DNA of 64,000 nucleotides from JAGNRR01 sp965230665 (GTDB taxonomy: Bacteria; Bacteroidota; Bacteroidia; Chitinophagales; Chitinophagaceae): positions 1,488,001 through 1,552,000 of the forward strand of contig CBDDLM010000004.1 of assembly GCA_965230665.1 (NCBI GenBank), read 5' to 3'. Shown in pieces: positions 8,534-18,191 of this stretch. The first letter of the stretch is position 1; each line of letters opens with the position of its first letter. The notes beneath the pieces were generated by a model that was not told the origin of the DNA, did not search any database, and was given only the letters and a program-made list of their open reading frames with translations. Both the position numbers and the translations under genes were made by a program.

Positions 8534-9646
8534 ATGCAAAAAATTCTTATTATATCTATTCAACGAGCTGATAAAACCGTAGGTGGCATGAGCTATAGAT
8601 TTATGGCCTTATGGGAATACTTGCAAACGCGCTCTGATTGCGATGTCCATTTGTTATGTACAAAAACGCTGTGGGATAAAGTTATTGGTGAAAGGCTAGA
8701 AGTGCCTGATCATAAGGTTTCATTAATGAATGATACCAGATTCTATAAAATCAAAGCTTTGTTCCTATGGTTAAGAGCTATCACCATTGTTCTAACGAAG
8801 GGTATTAACTCTGTGCATATAGCAGGAGGGCATTACCTATTCCTTCCTTTTTATAAACTAAATAGATTCTTCAATTTTAAAACAATTATCACGTTCGCCT
8901 CGAATTCAATTAAAATGGCGGCATACAATAATGAGAAAATTGAAAGAAGGTGGCATCAAATCCTTAAAAATGTAAAAGAGATTGATTTACTCAACCCTAC
9001 CTATAATTTGCCCAACTATGGTTTCAAGGTACATGTCTCACCATCAAGTTTTCCATTTCACTTATATAAGAACGGGAAGCAAATTGAACTTCCTAGTATT
9101 AATCGCAAAGAAAACATTATTCTTTTCGTTGGCAACCTAGCTCACACGAAAAACCCTATACTCGCTATTGAAGGTTTTGAAAAATTTAAACTAAATTACC
9201 AATCCGACTACCGATTAATTATAATTGGAAGAGGGCCGTTGAAAACCGAACTAGAAAATCTTATAGCACGAACTAAAGAAAATATAGGTGAAAATTGTCT
9301 AGAGCTGATTTACGGATTACCGAGTAGTGATATTTATGATTTAATGAAACGATCTAAGATTTTTTTAAGTCTACAAGATTATGATAATTATCCATCTCAA
9401 TCTCTTATGGAAGCCATGATCTACGAGAACATAATTATTGCTACACATGATGGCGATACGAACCGATTGGTTAAAGAGGAATTTGGTAATGTTATTTTAA
9501 AAACCAAGAAGAGCGAAGAACTGGCGAAGGCGATTCAGTCTATTTCGTCGAGAAGAATTGAGGCAACCCCGAATAAGAATCTGATTCTTGAACAGTTTAC
9601 ATTAGAGCGGTTTGCCGAATACTTTATGGAAATACATAACAACTAA
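8534..9646 (+). CDS. Glycosyltransferase family 4
   Basis: A 370-residue GT4 enzyme, alone on the plus strand within a minus-strand stretch. The N-terminus includes TVGGMSYRFMALWEYLQ, the GG loop of the acceptor domain. The donor domain has ENIILFVGNLAHTKNPILAI near residue 195 and the Glu signature NYPSQSLMEAMIYENIIIA near 290. It should work at the cytoplasmic membrane face in repeat-unit assembly. A weak -7-like box (TAGGTTTA) and a 12-bp direct repeat precede it. It converges on the second AsnB gene 45 nt downstream. Its isolated orientation suggests that it was added or inverted separately from its neighbours. Confidence 0.88.
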   Translation: MQKILIISIQRADKTVGGMSYRFMALWEYLQTRSDCDVHLLCTKTLWDKVIGERLEVPDHKVSLMNDTRFYKIKALFLWLRAITIVLTKGINSVHIAGGHYLFLPFYKLNRFFNFKTIITFASNSIKMAAYNNEKIERRWHQILKNVKEIDLLNPTYNLPNYGFKVHVSPSSFPFHLYKNGKQIELPSINRKENIILFVGNLAHTKNPILAIEGFEKFKLNYQSDYRLIIIGRGPLKTELENLIARTKENIGENCLELIYGLPSSDIYDLMKRSKIFLSLQDYDNYPSQSLMEAMIYENIIIATHDGDTNRLVKEEFGNVILKTKKSEELAKAIQSISSRRIEATPNKNLILEQFTLERFAEYFMEIHNN

Positions 9647-9690
9647 ATTAAGGGAGCGTTGTATTTGTTGACTGCAATGCATTTTCAACT

Positions 9691-11562
9691 CTAGAATAGT
9701 TCTCCTGCCATCCAATAAACCCAACTTCTGCTAAAAACATTTGAACGATTTCCCTCTACTTTATCATTGAGTACAGATTTGTGTAGAACGTTTTGTTTGA
9801 CAAGTTTCTCCTTATTACTTTGAATTTTGTCTTTTACAAAATTATGTTCCATCCAGCTCCTTTGTGGTGGCTCAAACCCTATTTTATCCTTTCTCCAGGC
9901 TATTTCTTTAGGAAGGATTCTACCAAAGCTTTCGCGCATGATCCACTTAGTCCAACCTTCATTAATTTTAAACTCCGTGGGCAATGAAAACAAAAATTCG
10001 ACAAGTTCATGACTCAAAAATGGTAACCGAACCTCACGACTAGAAGCCATACTATTACGGTCTGCATAACGCAATAATGTTTGTAAAGATCCTTTGTAGG
10101 TACTTGAATATAGTGCTTCATTAAGTGTCTTAAAATTGTTTCCCTCAGACGAAATTACATCTTTATTAAAAGCACCAAAAAAATCATTATGAAAAACAGG
10201 GTTAGTCATTTGGTGATAACGCCCCTTTAATTGCTTAATAGGTTTGACCATACTTGATGATATGTCTCTAACCCGATCTCCAACGGTTTTGTTGGTAATA
10301 CCATTAACAGTATTATCAGAATGTTGAGACAAATAAGCCCGATATTGAGCCTTATAGCTTGATCTCCTTGTCCTTTTTAACTCGTTAAAGTAAGATTTAT
10401 AATAGGCATGATAACCCGCCAAAATTTCATCAGCACCTTGGCCATCAAGTAGCACCGTTACATTATTTTCTTTGGCAAGTTTCATTACACAGTATTGCAC
10501 GTATATACTTGCGCTACCAAAAGGTTCTTCCTGGTGCCAAACAAGTTTATCCAAATCTGAGATCATCCCTTCATCTGTTGGTGTAACAAAACGAGGTTCC
10601 GCATTTGTTTTAGCAAGTACGTAATCCATATACTTTCGTTCATCGCGTTCAAAGCCTGGAAATACTGCACTAAACGTATTTTGTTTTTGTGCGTTATTCT
10701 TTCTAAGTTCATCTATTACACAAACTACTAGGCTCGAATCTAACCCACCACTTAAGCTACTCCCCACACTCACATCACTTCTTAGCCTTCGAGATACTGA
10801 AGTATAGAACAGCTCATAAAATTGTTTCTTAGCTTGCTCTATGGTGATAGATTGATTTATATCCTGCCAGTTAATATTATAATACGACTTCACATCAGCT
10901 ATAAGCGTATTTAAATCTATTTTAATATAATGACTATGTGGTAGACGCGTACAGTCTTCATAAAAAGTTTGACTTAGATCTTGCGGATCATTTATATATC
11001 CAAACGAAATATAATTAAAAAGCATTCTTTTATTAACTTGCTTCCGAATACCTCCAGCCCAAAGACATTTCATTTCACTTCCAAAATAGAAATGCTTACC
11101 TGGTTCGTAGCTATAAAAAAACGGCTTTTCTCCAAATCGGTCACAAGCACAAAAGACAGTTTGTTCCTTTTGATCGTGTATAACAAAAGAAAACATCCCG
11201 TCTAGCAATTTTAAACAATTTTCTTTATCTCTATGATAAAGTGCCATGAGTACCTCAGTATCACTTTCGGTTTTGAACGTATAGCCTTGCTTGAGTAATA
11301 CTTCCTTTAATTCGATATAGTTATAAATTTCACCATTGAACACAATCGAATAACGATCTAAATAATGCATAGGTTGATCTGCACTATGACTAAGATCGAT
11401 AATGGAAAGACGGCGATGTCCAAGACCTACTTGACCATTCGATGAAACCCACTGCCCCTCTCCATCAGGCCCCCTATGAGCAATGACATCTGTCATCTCC
11501 TTAATTTTGGTTCGCGTAATAGAGGTTATATTCTTAGCAATTATTCCAGCAATACCGCACAT
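9691..11562 (-). CDS. asnB: Asparagine synthase-type glutamine amidotransferase (copy 2)
   Basis: A full-length 623-residue AsnB-like enzyme. It has Cys2 (MCGIAG), HRGPDGEG at 29-36, FNGEIYNY at 75-82 and SDTEV in the glutaminase domain, then the pyrophosphatase loop SGGLDSS at 271-277. Downstream the synthetase domain shows HQEEPFGSASIYVQY and REVRLPFLSHELVEF, both typical of polysaccharide-cluster members. It ends an apparent operon of wbpI, a glycosyltransferase and this gene. Together with copy 1 it suggests two different amide-forming steps, or two different uronic acid substrates. Asparagine synthesis is the alternative and would be redundant with copy 1. Confidence 0.9.
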   Translation of the reverse strand: MCGIAGIIAKNITSITRTKIKEMTDVIAHRGPDGEGQWVSSNGQVGLGHRRLSIIDLSHSADQPMHYLDRYSIVFNGEIYNYIELKEVLLKQGYTFKTESDTEVLMALYHRDKENCLKLLDGMFSFVIHDQKEQTVFCACDRFGEKPFFYSYEPGKHFYFGSEMKCLWAGGIRKQVNKRMLFNYISFGYINDPQDLSQTFYEDCTRLPHSHYIKIDLNTLIADVKSYYNINWQDINQSITIEQAKKQFYELFYTSVSRRLRSDVSVGSSLSGGLDSSLVVCVIDELRKNNAQKQNTFSAVFPGFERDERKYMDYVLAKTNAEPRFVTPTDEGMISDLDKLVWHQEEPFGSASIYVQYCVMKLAKENNVTVLLDGQGADEILAGYHAYYKSYFNELKRTRRSSYKAQYRAYLSQHSDNTVNGITNKTVGDRVRDISSSMVKPIKQLKGRYHQMTNPVFHNDFFGAFNKDVISSEGNNFKTLNEALYSSTYKGSLQTLLRYADRNSMASSREVRLPFLSHELVEFLFSLPTEFKINEGWTKWIMRESFGRILPKEIAWRKDKIGFEPPQRSWMEHNFVKDKIQSNKEKLVKQNVLHKSVLNDKVEGNRSNVFSRSWVYWMAGELF

Positions 11563-11568
11563 AGATTT

Positions 11569-12711
11569 CTATTTTTCCAAAAGTAATAATAAGTTCTCTC
11601 TATAAGTCTTATAGATACTTTCAGTATTTAAAGTTCTAGCAGTTTTTACAGAAGACTCCTTATAGTTCAAAATATCTTCTCTCGTTAGGTTTGTAATTCT
11701 CTGTGCCATCTTAGCAGGTGTAAAATCTTCAGATACCACACCTACTCCATAATCTTGAACAATTCTTTTCATTTCCACACTTGGTCCAACTGCTAAACAC
11801 AACTTAGCCTGTAAGAATTCAAATATTTTGTTGGGCAATGCAATCTCATTATTGAAATTAGTAGGAGGCAGTATGTATAGACCAATATCATATGCGTTGA
11901 TTGTTCTGACAATATCCTCAAAAGGTACAGCATCTATAAAATACACATTCTGCGCAGATCTGGCAAGTTCTTTCAATGACTTGTAATAATCCTCGTTCAC
12001 CACATTCAGCATAAAGTGTAATTCGTAATCATCACCTAAAATTTTAGCTACTTCTATCATGCCCTCTAAATTTCGACCAGGTATTGTGCTTCCGTGATGG
12101 ATCAGACGAATTTTATCACCGAGAGGTGTTGGGCTGCAATCATTATAGTCTGCAACATTTGGCACAACTATACTATCCACTCCAAAATCTTCCTTACATT
12201 TCAATCTAATACTTTCACAAACGTTAATCATAAGATCTGCATCAGGTAAATCATTTTGATAAATATCTTTAAAATATCGTCCCCATGTCTTCAACCATTT
12301 TGGGTTATTGGTAAACTCCAACGGATGGTATTCATGTGCATTGTAAACAATCTTGAATTGAAACTTCTGTTTTAGCAATTTCAATATTGATAACCACACA
12401 GGACTATGGGTAATGATTACTTTGTACTGTCCTTCTTTTATTAATTTTTCTAACTTGTTGATCAGCCTAGAATTGGTCAAACTCAATGGTAACGATAGAC
12501 TTAATTCTCTGTCAATTTTACCCAGCACTTTATTAACTAAACTTCGTTCAATATTTTTAAAAGGGATATACGTAACCTTCTTATGTGTTGGTGCACTAAC
12601 CCCTGTTATATCGATATCAAAATCCTTAATTAATGCATTGATCTCGCGAATCATCCGAGGACCATTATGCAGTTGCCTTTGAGTAAGAATTAAGATCTTA
12701 TCTTTTTGCAT
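11569..12711 (-). CDS. Glycosyltransferase family 4
   Basis: The 380-residue product shows a GT4-type acceptor domain with VYNAHEYHPLEF near residue 140, then DLMINVCESIRLKCKEDFGV, which is usual in bacterial GT4 proteins. The donor domain has RLIHHGSTIPGRNLEGMIE and a terminal IALPNKIFEFLQAKLCLAVG, the Glu-containing nucleotide-binding segment. It lies 11 nt downstream of wbpI and 6 nt upstream of asnB copy 2, so all three are probably one transcript. That linkage suggests it transfers a WbpI-derived ManNAc3NAc-type uronate, though the sequence alone does not prove this. Confidence 0.85.
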   Translation of the reverse strand: MQKDKILILTQRQLHNGPRMIREINALIKDFDIDITGVSAPTHKKVTYIPFKNIERSLVNKVLGKIDRELSLSLPLSLTNSRLINKLEKLIKEGQYKVIITHSPVWLSILKLLKQKFQFKIVYNAHEYHPLEFTNNPKWLKTWGRYFKDIYQNDLPDADLMINVCESIRLKCKEDFGVDSIVVPNVADYNDCSPTPLGDKIRLIHHGSTIPGRNLEGMIEVAKILGDDYELHFMLNVVNEDYYKSLKELARSAQNVYFIDAVPFEDIVRTINAYDIGLYILPPTNFNNEIALPNKIFEFLQAKLCLAVGPSVEMKRIVQDYGVGVVSEDFTPAKMAQRITNLTREDILNYKESSVKTARTLNTESIYKTYRENLLLLLEK

Positions 12712-12722
12712 GGTTATGGTCT

Positions 12723-13769
12723 TTATTGAAAATGATTATAAATAATTTCGACAATTTCATGAGCAGCATGTCCATTACCATAAAGGTCTGCTTGGTGTGC
12801 TCCTGGGATGCTTTGTAAAGCATTTGAAATCATGGATAGGTCATCAAAAACAAGATGATTCCAACCGTTACTCAAAGTTTCAGTCCACTCAGTCTCAGAT
12901 CGTAGTGTTACACACTTCTTTTTGAGGATGTAAGCTTCTTTTTGCATTCCACCACTATCCGTTACGATAGCGTCGGCATAAGTTTGATATGATATGGATT
13001 CGATATATCCGATAGGGTCTATAATTTTAAGATTTTCGAACTGGTCAATATTTATCTCAAAAGTCTGCAAACGAGCAATAGTACGAGGGTGTAACGGTAG
13101 AATTACTTTCTTACCTAATTTATTCAAATTAGAAAATACGTTAAAAATTCTATCCTTATCATCCGTGTTGTACGGCCTGTGAATTGTAGCAAAGATATAA
13201 GGATCATTTTCTAGTTTAATCACCTGATCTTTGACGAGATGAATCATGTCGCACATGACGTCTCCAGTAACATGAATATTTTGATGTATTCCTTCTTTAC
13301 TCAGGTTTTCAACGGCCTCTTCTGTTGGGCAAAAAAGCAAGTCTGAAAAATTATCTGCTACAATTCTATTGATTTCTTCTGGCATTTTTCTGTTAAAGCT
13401 GCGGAGCCCAGCTTCAATATGAACCAACGGAATGTCCATTTTTGACGCAACTAATGCTCCGGCTAAGGTCGAATTCGTATCACCATAAACGAGCATAACA
13501 TCGAAAGTTTCTTGCATACATACTTTTTCGATTTCCGTAAGCATTATTGCTGTTTGTTCTCCTTGAGGGCGACTACCTCCTATATTTATTTGATAATCTG
13601 GCTTTGGGATATTCAATCCTTCAAAAAAAACTCTGCTCATATTATCATCGTAATGTTGACCAGTATGTAGGGTTCTCGCCTCAAAAACTTTTTGCAACTG
13701 TAGTTGCATGGGAGCATGCTTTATAAACTGTGGGCGAGCACCAATTATTGAGAGAATCTTTTTCCGCAC
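12723..13769 (-). CDS. wbpI: UDP-sugar 2-epimerase of the WbpI/WecB family
   Basis: A 348-residue non-hydrolysing UDP-HexNAc 2-epimerase. The start SIIGARPQFIKHAP, then LHTGQHYDDNMSRVFF, VYGDTNSTLAGALVA and HIEAGLRSFNRKMPEEINR, resembles WbpI, the UDP-GlcNAc3NAcA 2-epimerase. WecB usually starts with a GTRPEAIK-like motif instead. WbpI makes UDP-ManNAc3NAcA from its gluco isomer. WbpB- and WbpD-like enzymes lie 6-8 kb upstream on the same strand, consistent with that route. The start is GTG at 13769. A perfect -7 box ends only 4 nt upstream, which supports this start and a nearly leaderless mRNA. WecB-type activity on UDP-GlcNAc is the alternative. Confidence 0.85.
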   Translation of the reverse strand: MRKKILSIIGARPQFIKHAPMQLQLQKVFEARTLHTGQHYDDNMSRVFFEGLNIPKPDYQINIGGSRPQGEQTAIMLTEIEKVCMQETFDVMLVYGDTNSTLAGALVASKMDIPLVHIEAGLRSFNRKMPEEINRIVADNFSDLLFCPTEEAVENLSKEGIHQNIHVTGDVMCDMIHLVKDQVIKLENDPYIFATIHRPYNTDDKDRIFNVFSNLNKLGKKVILPLHPRTIARLQTFEINIDQFENLKIIDPIGYIESISYQTYADAIVTDSGGMQKEAYILKKKCVTLRSETEWTETLSNGWNHLVFDDLSMISNALQSIPGAHQADLYGNGHAAHEIVEIIYNHFQ

Positions 13770-13773
13770 GCAG

Positions 13774-13781
13774 CAAACTTA
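13774..13781 (-). promoter_or_regulatory. -7 box immediately upstream of wbpI
   Basis: The minus strand reads TAAGTTTG, an exact TAnnTTTG match that ends 4 nt before the GTG start at 13769. It predicts a leaderless or nearly leaderless transcript. Confidence 0.55.
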
Positions 13782-13852
13782 GTTATTATTCGCTAAAACT
13801 TCTAGCCCTTTTTTAAAGTAGAAAAAACTGATCTTAAGAACATTTCGTAAAG

Positions 13853-15316
13853 TTACTTTCGTCTTATCATCGATCTAACCTTTTCTAAGGCTGCGAGTGT
13901 CTTCTTTGGGTAGTTTCTGTACAAAAGGTATCCCGTAAGTCCCATGTAAAAAATAAGAATCCCACATTTGATGATAATATTCGAAACAAGCGAATCTGTA
14001 ATAAATAAGAAGTGATACGCCAGGAATGATGTTAGAGCGAGTAAATAAAACGTAATGGCCAGTCCAAATTTAAACGGTATTGGATAGACCTTTTGATTGT
14101 AATAAGCGACAAGAATTGGAATTAGAGAATACCCTATCATCGTGCTAATAACGGCTCCGTTTTTGCCGAGGTTTGGAATAAGTACAAGGTATAAAATGGC
14201 AGTTAATCCAGAACCTAAAAGTATTGATTTCGCAATTGGGGTGGTCTTTTTCTTGATGCCCAGCCCAATACAAAGAATGGAAACGCAACCATAAATAATG
14301 CCATTAAAACATAATAAACCAGCCACGAAATCCGCTGCGTAGTATTCCTCCGTAGTAAATAACATAAGGGCTTCTCGTGCAAAAAGAGAAATACCCAAAG
14401 CGCCAAAGGATAAAAAGGCACCATAAGTCAAGAATACAGCTGAGTACACTGACTTTGCTTCTGGCTTGTCCTTTATCGAATACGCAAACGCGGGCCAAGC
14501 TGCGTGAAACGCAGTAATAATAACCTGTAAGAGTGAGGCTATACGAATCCCTATCTGGAATAATCCGATTTCAGATTTAGTCGTATAAAAATTTAAAAAG
14601 TAGGACGAAGCGCTATTTAGCAACCAAAACGAAACAGCAGTCGGTACTAACGGAAGCGAAAAAAGAATCATCGCCTTCAATACCTTTAATTTTAATCTTG
14701 TGAATGAGAACCACTGCGGCATTAAGACAAAAACGGAAACCGTCATCAAAGTATTGGCAATTAAGGTTGCATATAGTATTCCTAGAATTCCAAGCTCTAG
14801 GAAGAGTAAAAAATAAACGTTCAATGCAATAGTTAAAGAACTCAGTACAATCGCAAAAATAAATGCATGCCAAGGCTTTCGTTTAAACCGAAATATATAG
14901 CTTGCTACTGTAGGAGCCCCTGTCGCAATTAAAGAGAAAGCGGGTATAATTATAAAAAGACTCTGGTCACTCTCCAATAAAATCTTGCTTATTGGACCCG
15001 AGAACAAGAATAAGACTATGCAAAAAATAGTTGTCGTAAACGTTCTGAAAAAGAACCAAGAGGCAACAGTTGTTTTTCGCTCATTCTCGTCTTCAGTATC
15101 GTAAAACCATCGTGCTGCAGAGTTCTCAAGTGCAAAACCTCCCAAAATTATTAAAAAATAAAACCCAGTATTGATCAATCCCAACACTCCATAATCTGCC
15201 GTTGTAAGGACACTTGTGTAAAGAGGCACTAAAAAAATGCTAATAAAGCGGCTGATGATTCCACTTAAGCCGTAGACTGTACTCTCCTTACCTAGCTGTA
15301 GTAGTAGTTTCTTCAT
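13853..15316 (-). CDS. wzx: Polysaccharide flippase, Wzx/MATE-like
   Basis: This 487-residue protein consists almost entirely of membrane segments (about 12-14). It begins LLLQLGKESTVYGLSGIISR and continues with FLVPLYTSVLTTADYGVLGL, the hallmark N-terminal helices of the polysaccharide_synt (Wzx/RfbX) family. It would flip the undecaprenyl-diphosphate-linked repeat unit from the cytoplasmic to the periplasmic face for Wzy polymerisation. It overlaps the upstream glycosyltransferase by 4 nt (ATGA type), which indicates translational coupling. Its presence argues for a Wzx/Wzy-dependent pathway, and no ABC exporter was seen in the window. Confidence 0.9.
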   Translation of the reverse strand: MKKLLLQLGKESTVYGLSGIISRFISIFLVPLYTSVLTTADYGVLGLINTGFYFLIILGGFALENSAARWFYDTEDENERKTTVASWFFFRTFTTTIFCIVLFLFSGPISKILLESDQSLFIIIPAFSLIATGAPTVASYIFRFKRKPWHAFIFAIVLSSLTIALNVYFLLFLELGILGILYATLIANTLMTVSVFVLMPQWFSFTRLKLKVLKAMILFSLPLVPTAVSFWLLNSASSYFLNFYTTKSEIGLFQIGIRIASLLQVIITAFHAAWPAFAYSIKDKPEAKSVYSAVFLTYGAFLSFGALGISLFAREALMLFTTEEYYAADFVAGLLCFNGIIYGCVSILCIGLGIKKKTTPIAKSILLGSGLTAILYLVLIPNLGKNGAVISTMIGYSLIPILVAYYNQKVYPIPFKFGLAITFYLLALTSFLAYHFLFITDSLVSNIIIKCGILIFYMGLTGYLLYRNYPKKTLAALEKVRSMIRRK

Positions 15317-16425
15317 TTAAAATAGCACAAAGAGTTCATGTTTTTAAGTTCAGTTGCACTACCTTCTAACAAACTGATAAGAACCTTTTGCATTACCCTT
15401 GGTTCGTAATGCGCTTCCATAAAGGCACGACTTTTTTTCCCAATTTCATTACGTCGGTCCGCAGATATTATTAATTCCTTCAAGTTAGATTCGATATTAT
15501 CGATATTGCAATTAACCAAAGGTAAGTCTTTATAAAATCGTTCGCATGCTGCTGGCATAATGTACACACATACTGGTTTACCCATCGACATTGCCTCACA
15601 ACTTGCCATACCATAACCACCTACATAAAGTTGATCCACAAATACATCGCACCGTTTCATAGCCTTCAGCACTTCTTCTCGAGGGCTGTTGGTCATTTCA
15701 AGATATTCAAAATCAAACCCCTTTTCTTTCAAACTCTGAACCGCTTGCACAATGAACTTAGTTCCTTTTGTTTTGGGATTCGATGGCGTATGGAGAACTA
15801 ATGGCTTCTTATTGGAAACTTTCGGATAAACTAATGGAAATTTGTTTATGTCAATGCGTTGAAAGAGGTTATAATAAGTAGATACATAATCAGGATGTAA
15901 ATACAAACTTATCTCTGGACTAGTAATAAAATGTACCCCTAGTTGTTTTGCCAATTTTTGATTGGAAAAACTAAGCTTTTTGCTCATATCGGTTCGCTGA
16001 TCCCCGACCATATTATGGTAAAAGGGATTTAACTGCTTCGCTCGTTCAGAAAATCGAATATCACTACCTACATATTCCAAGAATATTTTTCTTTTGTTCT
16101 TGAGTAACTTGAGTATTAGTAAATAGAGGTTGAATTTGGAATAACCATCAATTCGATATATTAAAAAGAGCTCTTCACACCATAATATTGATCTGATCAG
16201 GTTGTATTCCAGTCGGAACTGATAAAACACTTTGTTTAGTAAGGATCTCTTCTTATTGTAGGGGTTCATGAGTTTCCAACTCGAATGCCTATACGAATGA
16301 TATATAGATGGATTGATAGCAAGCCCTCGAATTTCAAATTTTTCGGTTTCCTCTAACAAACACATCGTTTGATCCAAGAAAGAAGCAACATTGCTAAAAC
16401 CAAATAATATTCTTTTTTTTCCCAT
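15313..16425 (-). CDS. Glycosyltransferase (GT-B, family 4-like)
   Basis: A 370-residue protein. Its N-terminus GKKRILFGFSNVASFLDQT and the segment IFLEYVGSDIRF near residue 140 fit a divergent GT-B acceptor domain. The donor domain reads KPLVLHTPSNPKTKGTKFIVQAV near 210 and VDQLYVGGYGMASCEAMSMGKPV near 280, with the usual catalytic-region Glu. Its 3' end overlaps wzx by 4 nt. A -7 box at 16442..16449 lies 16 nt upstream of the ATG, so it may also be transcribed independently of the preceding acyltransferase gene. It is likely one of the repeat-unit transferases, with unknown specificity. Confidence 0.8.
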   Translation of the reverse strand: MGKKRILFGFSNVASFLDQTMCLLEETEKFEIRGLAINPSIYHSYRHSSWKLMNPYNKKRSLLNKVFYQFRLEYNLIRSILWCEELFLIYRIDGYSKFNLYLLILKLLKNKRKIFLEYVGSDIRFSERAKQLNPFYHNMVGDQRTDMSKKLSFSNQKLAKQLGVHFITSPEISLYLHPDYVSTYYNLFQRIDINKFPLVYPKVSNKKPLVLHTPSNPKTKGTKFIVQAVQSLKEKGFDFEYLEMTNSPREEVLKAMKRCDVFVDQLYVGGYGMASCEAMSMGKPVCVYIMPAACERFYKDLPLVNCNIDNIESNLKELIISADRRNEIGKKSRAFMEAHYEPRVMQKVLISLLEGSATELKNMNSLCYFK

Positions 16426-16441
16426 GCTAAGTTGGCTGTTC

Positions 16442-16449
16442 CAAATTTA
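16442..16449 (-). promoter_or_regulatory. Possible internal -7 box before the glycosyltransferase at 15313
   Basis: The minus strand reads TAAATTTG, an exact TAnnTTTG match 16 nt before the ATG at 16425. It overlaps the stop codon of the upstream gene. Confidence 0.35.
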
Positions 16450-17067
16450 CCTTTTTTGTGCAGGGTTGCCAACCATAACCACATTGTCTTCAGTAGTTTT
16501 GACCACATTTGCAGCCATACCAATCAAGTTACCCCTTCCTATAGCAATTCCATTTTTTATTGAGCAGGCTGCCCCAAGATAACAACCTTCACCAACCATC
16601 ACGTCACCTGCAATAGTAACATTAGCACCTACTAAAGTATAATTTCCCAGATAACTATCATGATGTATAACGCTATTGGGCAATACTATAGCATGATCTC
16701 CTATTGTGGCATTACTACTTACGGAAACACCGGACATAATTAGAACATTGTGCCCTACAGTTGCTCGAGGAGATACGAAGGCGTTTGGATGAATAACGGT
16801 AGCAAAGCGCTCTGTATTCACGTCGAATTGATCAATGGTCTCTTTTCTTTTTTTAAATGATTGCGGAGAACCATGTACAAGCAAAATATATGCATTTGGT
16901 TTATCCACTAATACTGATCGATCATATATTGTATATCCAAATGCTTCTGTGCCAACTTTTTTACGATCATCTGATATAAAACCAACACATGTCCACTCTG
17001 AACCTAAACAATCTAGTGCTTCTATGGCTGTACCACTGTATGGAAATATGAGTAATTCTTTAGGCAT
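16447..17067 (-). CDS. PglD-like sugar O/N-acyltransferase (left-handed beta-helix)
   Basis: The 206-residue product has an N-terminal Rossmann-like PglD_N domain (LLIFPYSGTAIEALD, then VGFISDD). A left-handed beta-helix of hexapeptide repeats follows from about residue 90 (VSPRATVGHNVLI, IGDHAIVLPNSVIHHDS and IGRGNLIGMAANVVKT). It ends VVMVGNPAQKR, as usual for this family. PglD and NeuD relatives acetylate the 4-amino group of UDP-4-amino sugars using acetyl-CoA. It lies 8 nt downstream of the DegT aminotransferase, and that pairing is the classic PglE/PglD arrangement. The natural reading is that the aminotransferase makes the amine and this enzyme acylates it. Confidence 0.8.
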   Translation of the reverse strand: MPKELLIFPYSGTAIEALDCLGSEWTCVGFISDDRKKVGTEAFGYTIYDRSVLVDKPNAYILLVHGSPQSFKKRKETIDQFDVNTERFATVIHPNAFVSPRATVGHNVLIMSGVSVSSNATIGDHAIVLPNSVIHHDSYLGNYTLVGANVTIAGDVMVGEGCYLGAACSIKNGIAIGRGNLIGMAANVVKTTEDNVVMVGNPAQKR

Positions 17068-17075
17068 AACTTTAT

Positions 17076-18188
17076 TTACTTCTCAAGAAGTAGGCTATTC
17101 AGGGCATTTGCTACGTACTCTACCTGTTCAGCATTTAACTTTTCATACAAAGGTAATACTAAGCCCTTTTCATAAGCTCTTAATGCATTTGGATAAAGTT
17201 CAGAGACCGACTCTCCATATTTTTTTTGATAATAATCCATATGAGGAATACATTGCGCTCCGTAATTAACACCAATACCTTTTTCTCTCATTTGAGCAAT
17301 CAATTGCTTTCGATCTTCATTCGCAATTAGGAGAACATGAAATGATTGCCAAGTATGCTTAAACGTTTCTGGTACAATAGGCAAAACGATATTCTTATGA
17401 TCTAACTTCTCAAGATAGACCTGCGCTAATTGCCTCTTATAAGTTAATATCTTATCAATTCGATCAAATTGACTAGATACTAAAGCAGCTTGAATATCAG
17501 TCAATCTATAATTAAAGCCTACTTCAACAAAAACCATTTCCCCTTGTTGCATCTCAATGCCATGGTTCCTAATAACCCTTAACTTAGAAGCTAATTCGTC
17601 ATCGTTTGTAACAATAACTCCACCCTCTCCGCTTGTTATTGCCTTCCGCGGATGGAGACTAAAACTAGCGGCATGTCCAAAAGTACCCGTAAATTGTTCA
17701 TTACTTGTTGCTCCTAAGGCACAAGCTGCATCTTCCAAAACCAGCAAGTTATTGCGCTCTGCGATATCCATTATAGCAGGCATATCACAGCAGAGACCAA
17801 ATTCATGAACAGGCAAAATAGCCTTTGTTTTTGAAGTAATTTTTTCTTCAATTTTAGCCGCATCTATATTAAACGCGTCTTGCTCAACATCTACGAAAAT
17901 TGGTGTTGCTCCTACGAGTTCTACAACATTAGCTGTAGCTACATAGCTTAATGCAGGAACTATTACTTCATCACCAGGACCAATGTTCCATGCCTTTAAC
18001 ACTAAATGCATGGTAGCGGTTCCATTGCTTACAGCTACTGCATTTCGTACCCCTAGAAAGTTGCAAAATTTCTCTTCGAGTTCCGCAACTTTCTTTCCTT
18101 GAATAAGCATTCCACTATCCAATACATCTAGAACCGCTTGTTTATCATGCGGTTGAATATCTGGTATCATTAGTGGAATGAAATCCAT
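17076..18188 (-). CDS. DegT/DnrJ/EryC1/StrS sugar aminotransferase
   Basis: A 370-residue PLP-dependent sugar aminotransferase. It shows VSNGTATMHLVLKAW at 53-67, DEVIVPALSYVATAN at 73-87 and LEDAACALGA at 151-160 (Asp153 contacts the PLP pyridine). Lys182 lies in SLHPRKAITSGEGG and forms the Schiff base. The TSGEGG context resembles C4-aminotransferases (PglE, PseC, perosamine type) more than WbpE. It would convert a 4-keto or 3-keto nucleotide sugar to an amino sugar with glutamate. Neighbours are an extended SDR (3 nt away) and a PglD-like acyltransferase. It is the only aminotransferase seen in the locus, so it might serve the WbpB/WbpD route or the RmlB/formyltransferase route. Confidence 0.88.
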   Translation of the reverse strand: MDFIPLMIPDIQPHDKQAVLDVLDSGMLIQGKKVAELEEKFCNFLGVRNAVAVSNGTATMHLVLKAWNIGPGDEVIVPALSYVATANVVELVGATPIFVDVEQDAFNIDAAKIEEKITSKTKAILPVHEFGLCCDMPAIMDIAERNNLLVLEDAACALGATSNEQFTGTFGHAASFSLHPRKAITSGEGGVIVTNDDELASKLRVIRNHGIEMQQGEMVFVEVGFNYRLTDIQAALVSSQFDRIDKILTYKRQLAQVYLEKLDHKNIVLPIVPETFKHTWQSFHVLLIANEDRKQLIAQMREKGIGVNYGAQCIPHMDYYQKKYGESVSELYPNALRAYEKGLVLPLYEKLNAEQVEYVANALNSLLLEK

Positions 18189-18191
18189 AAA

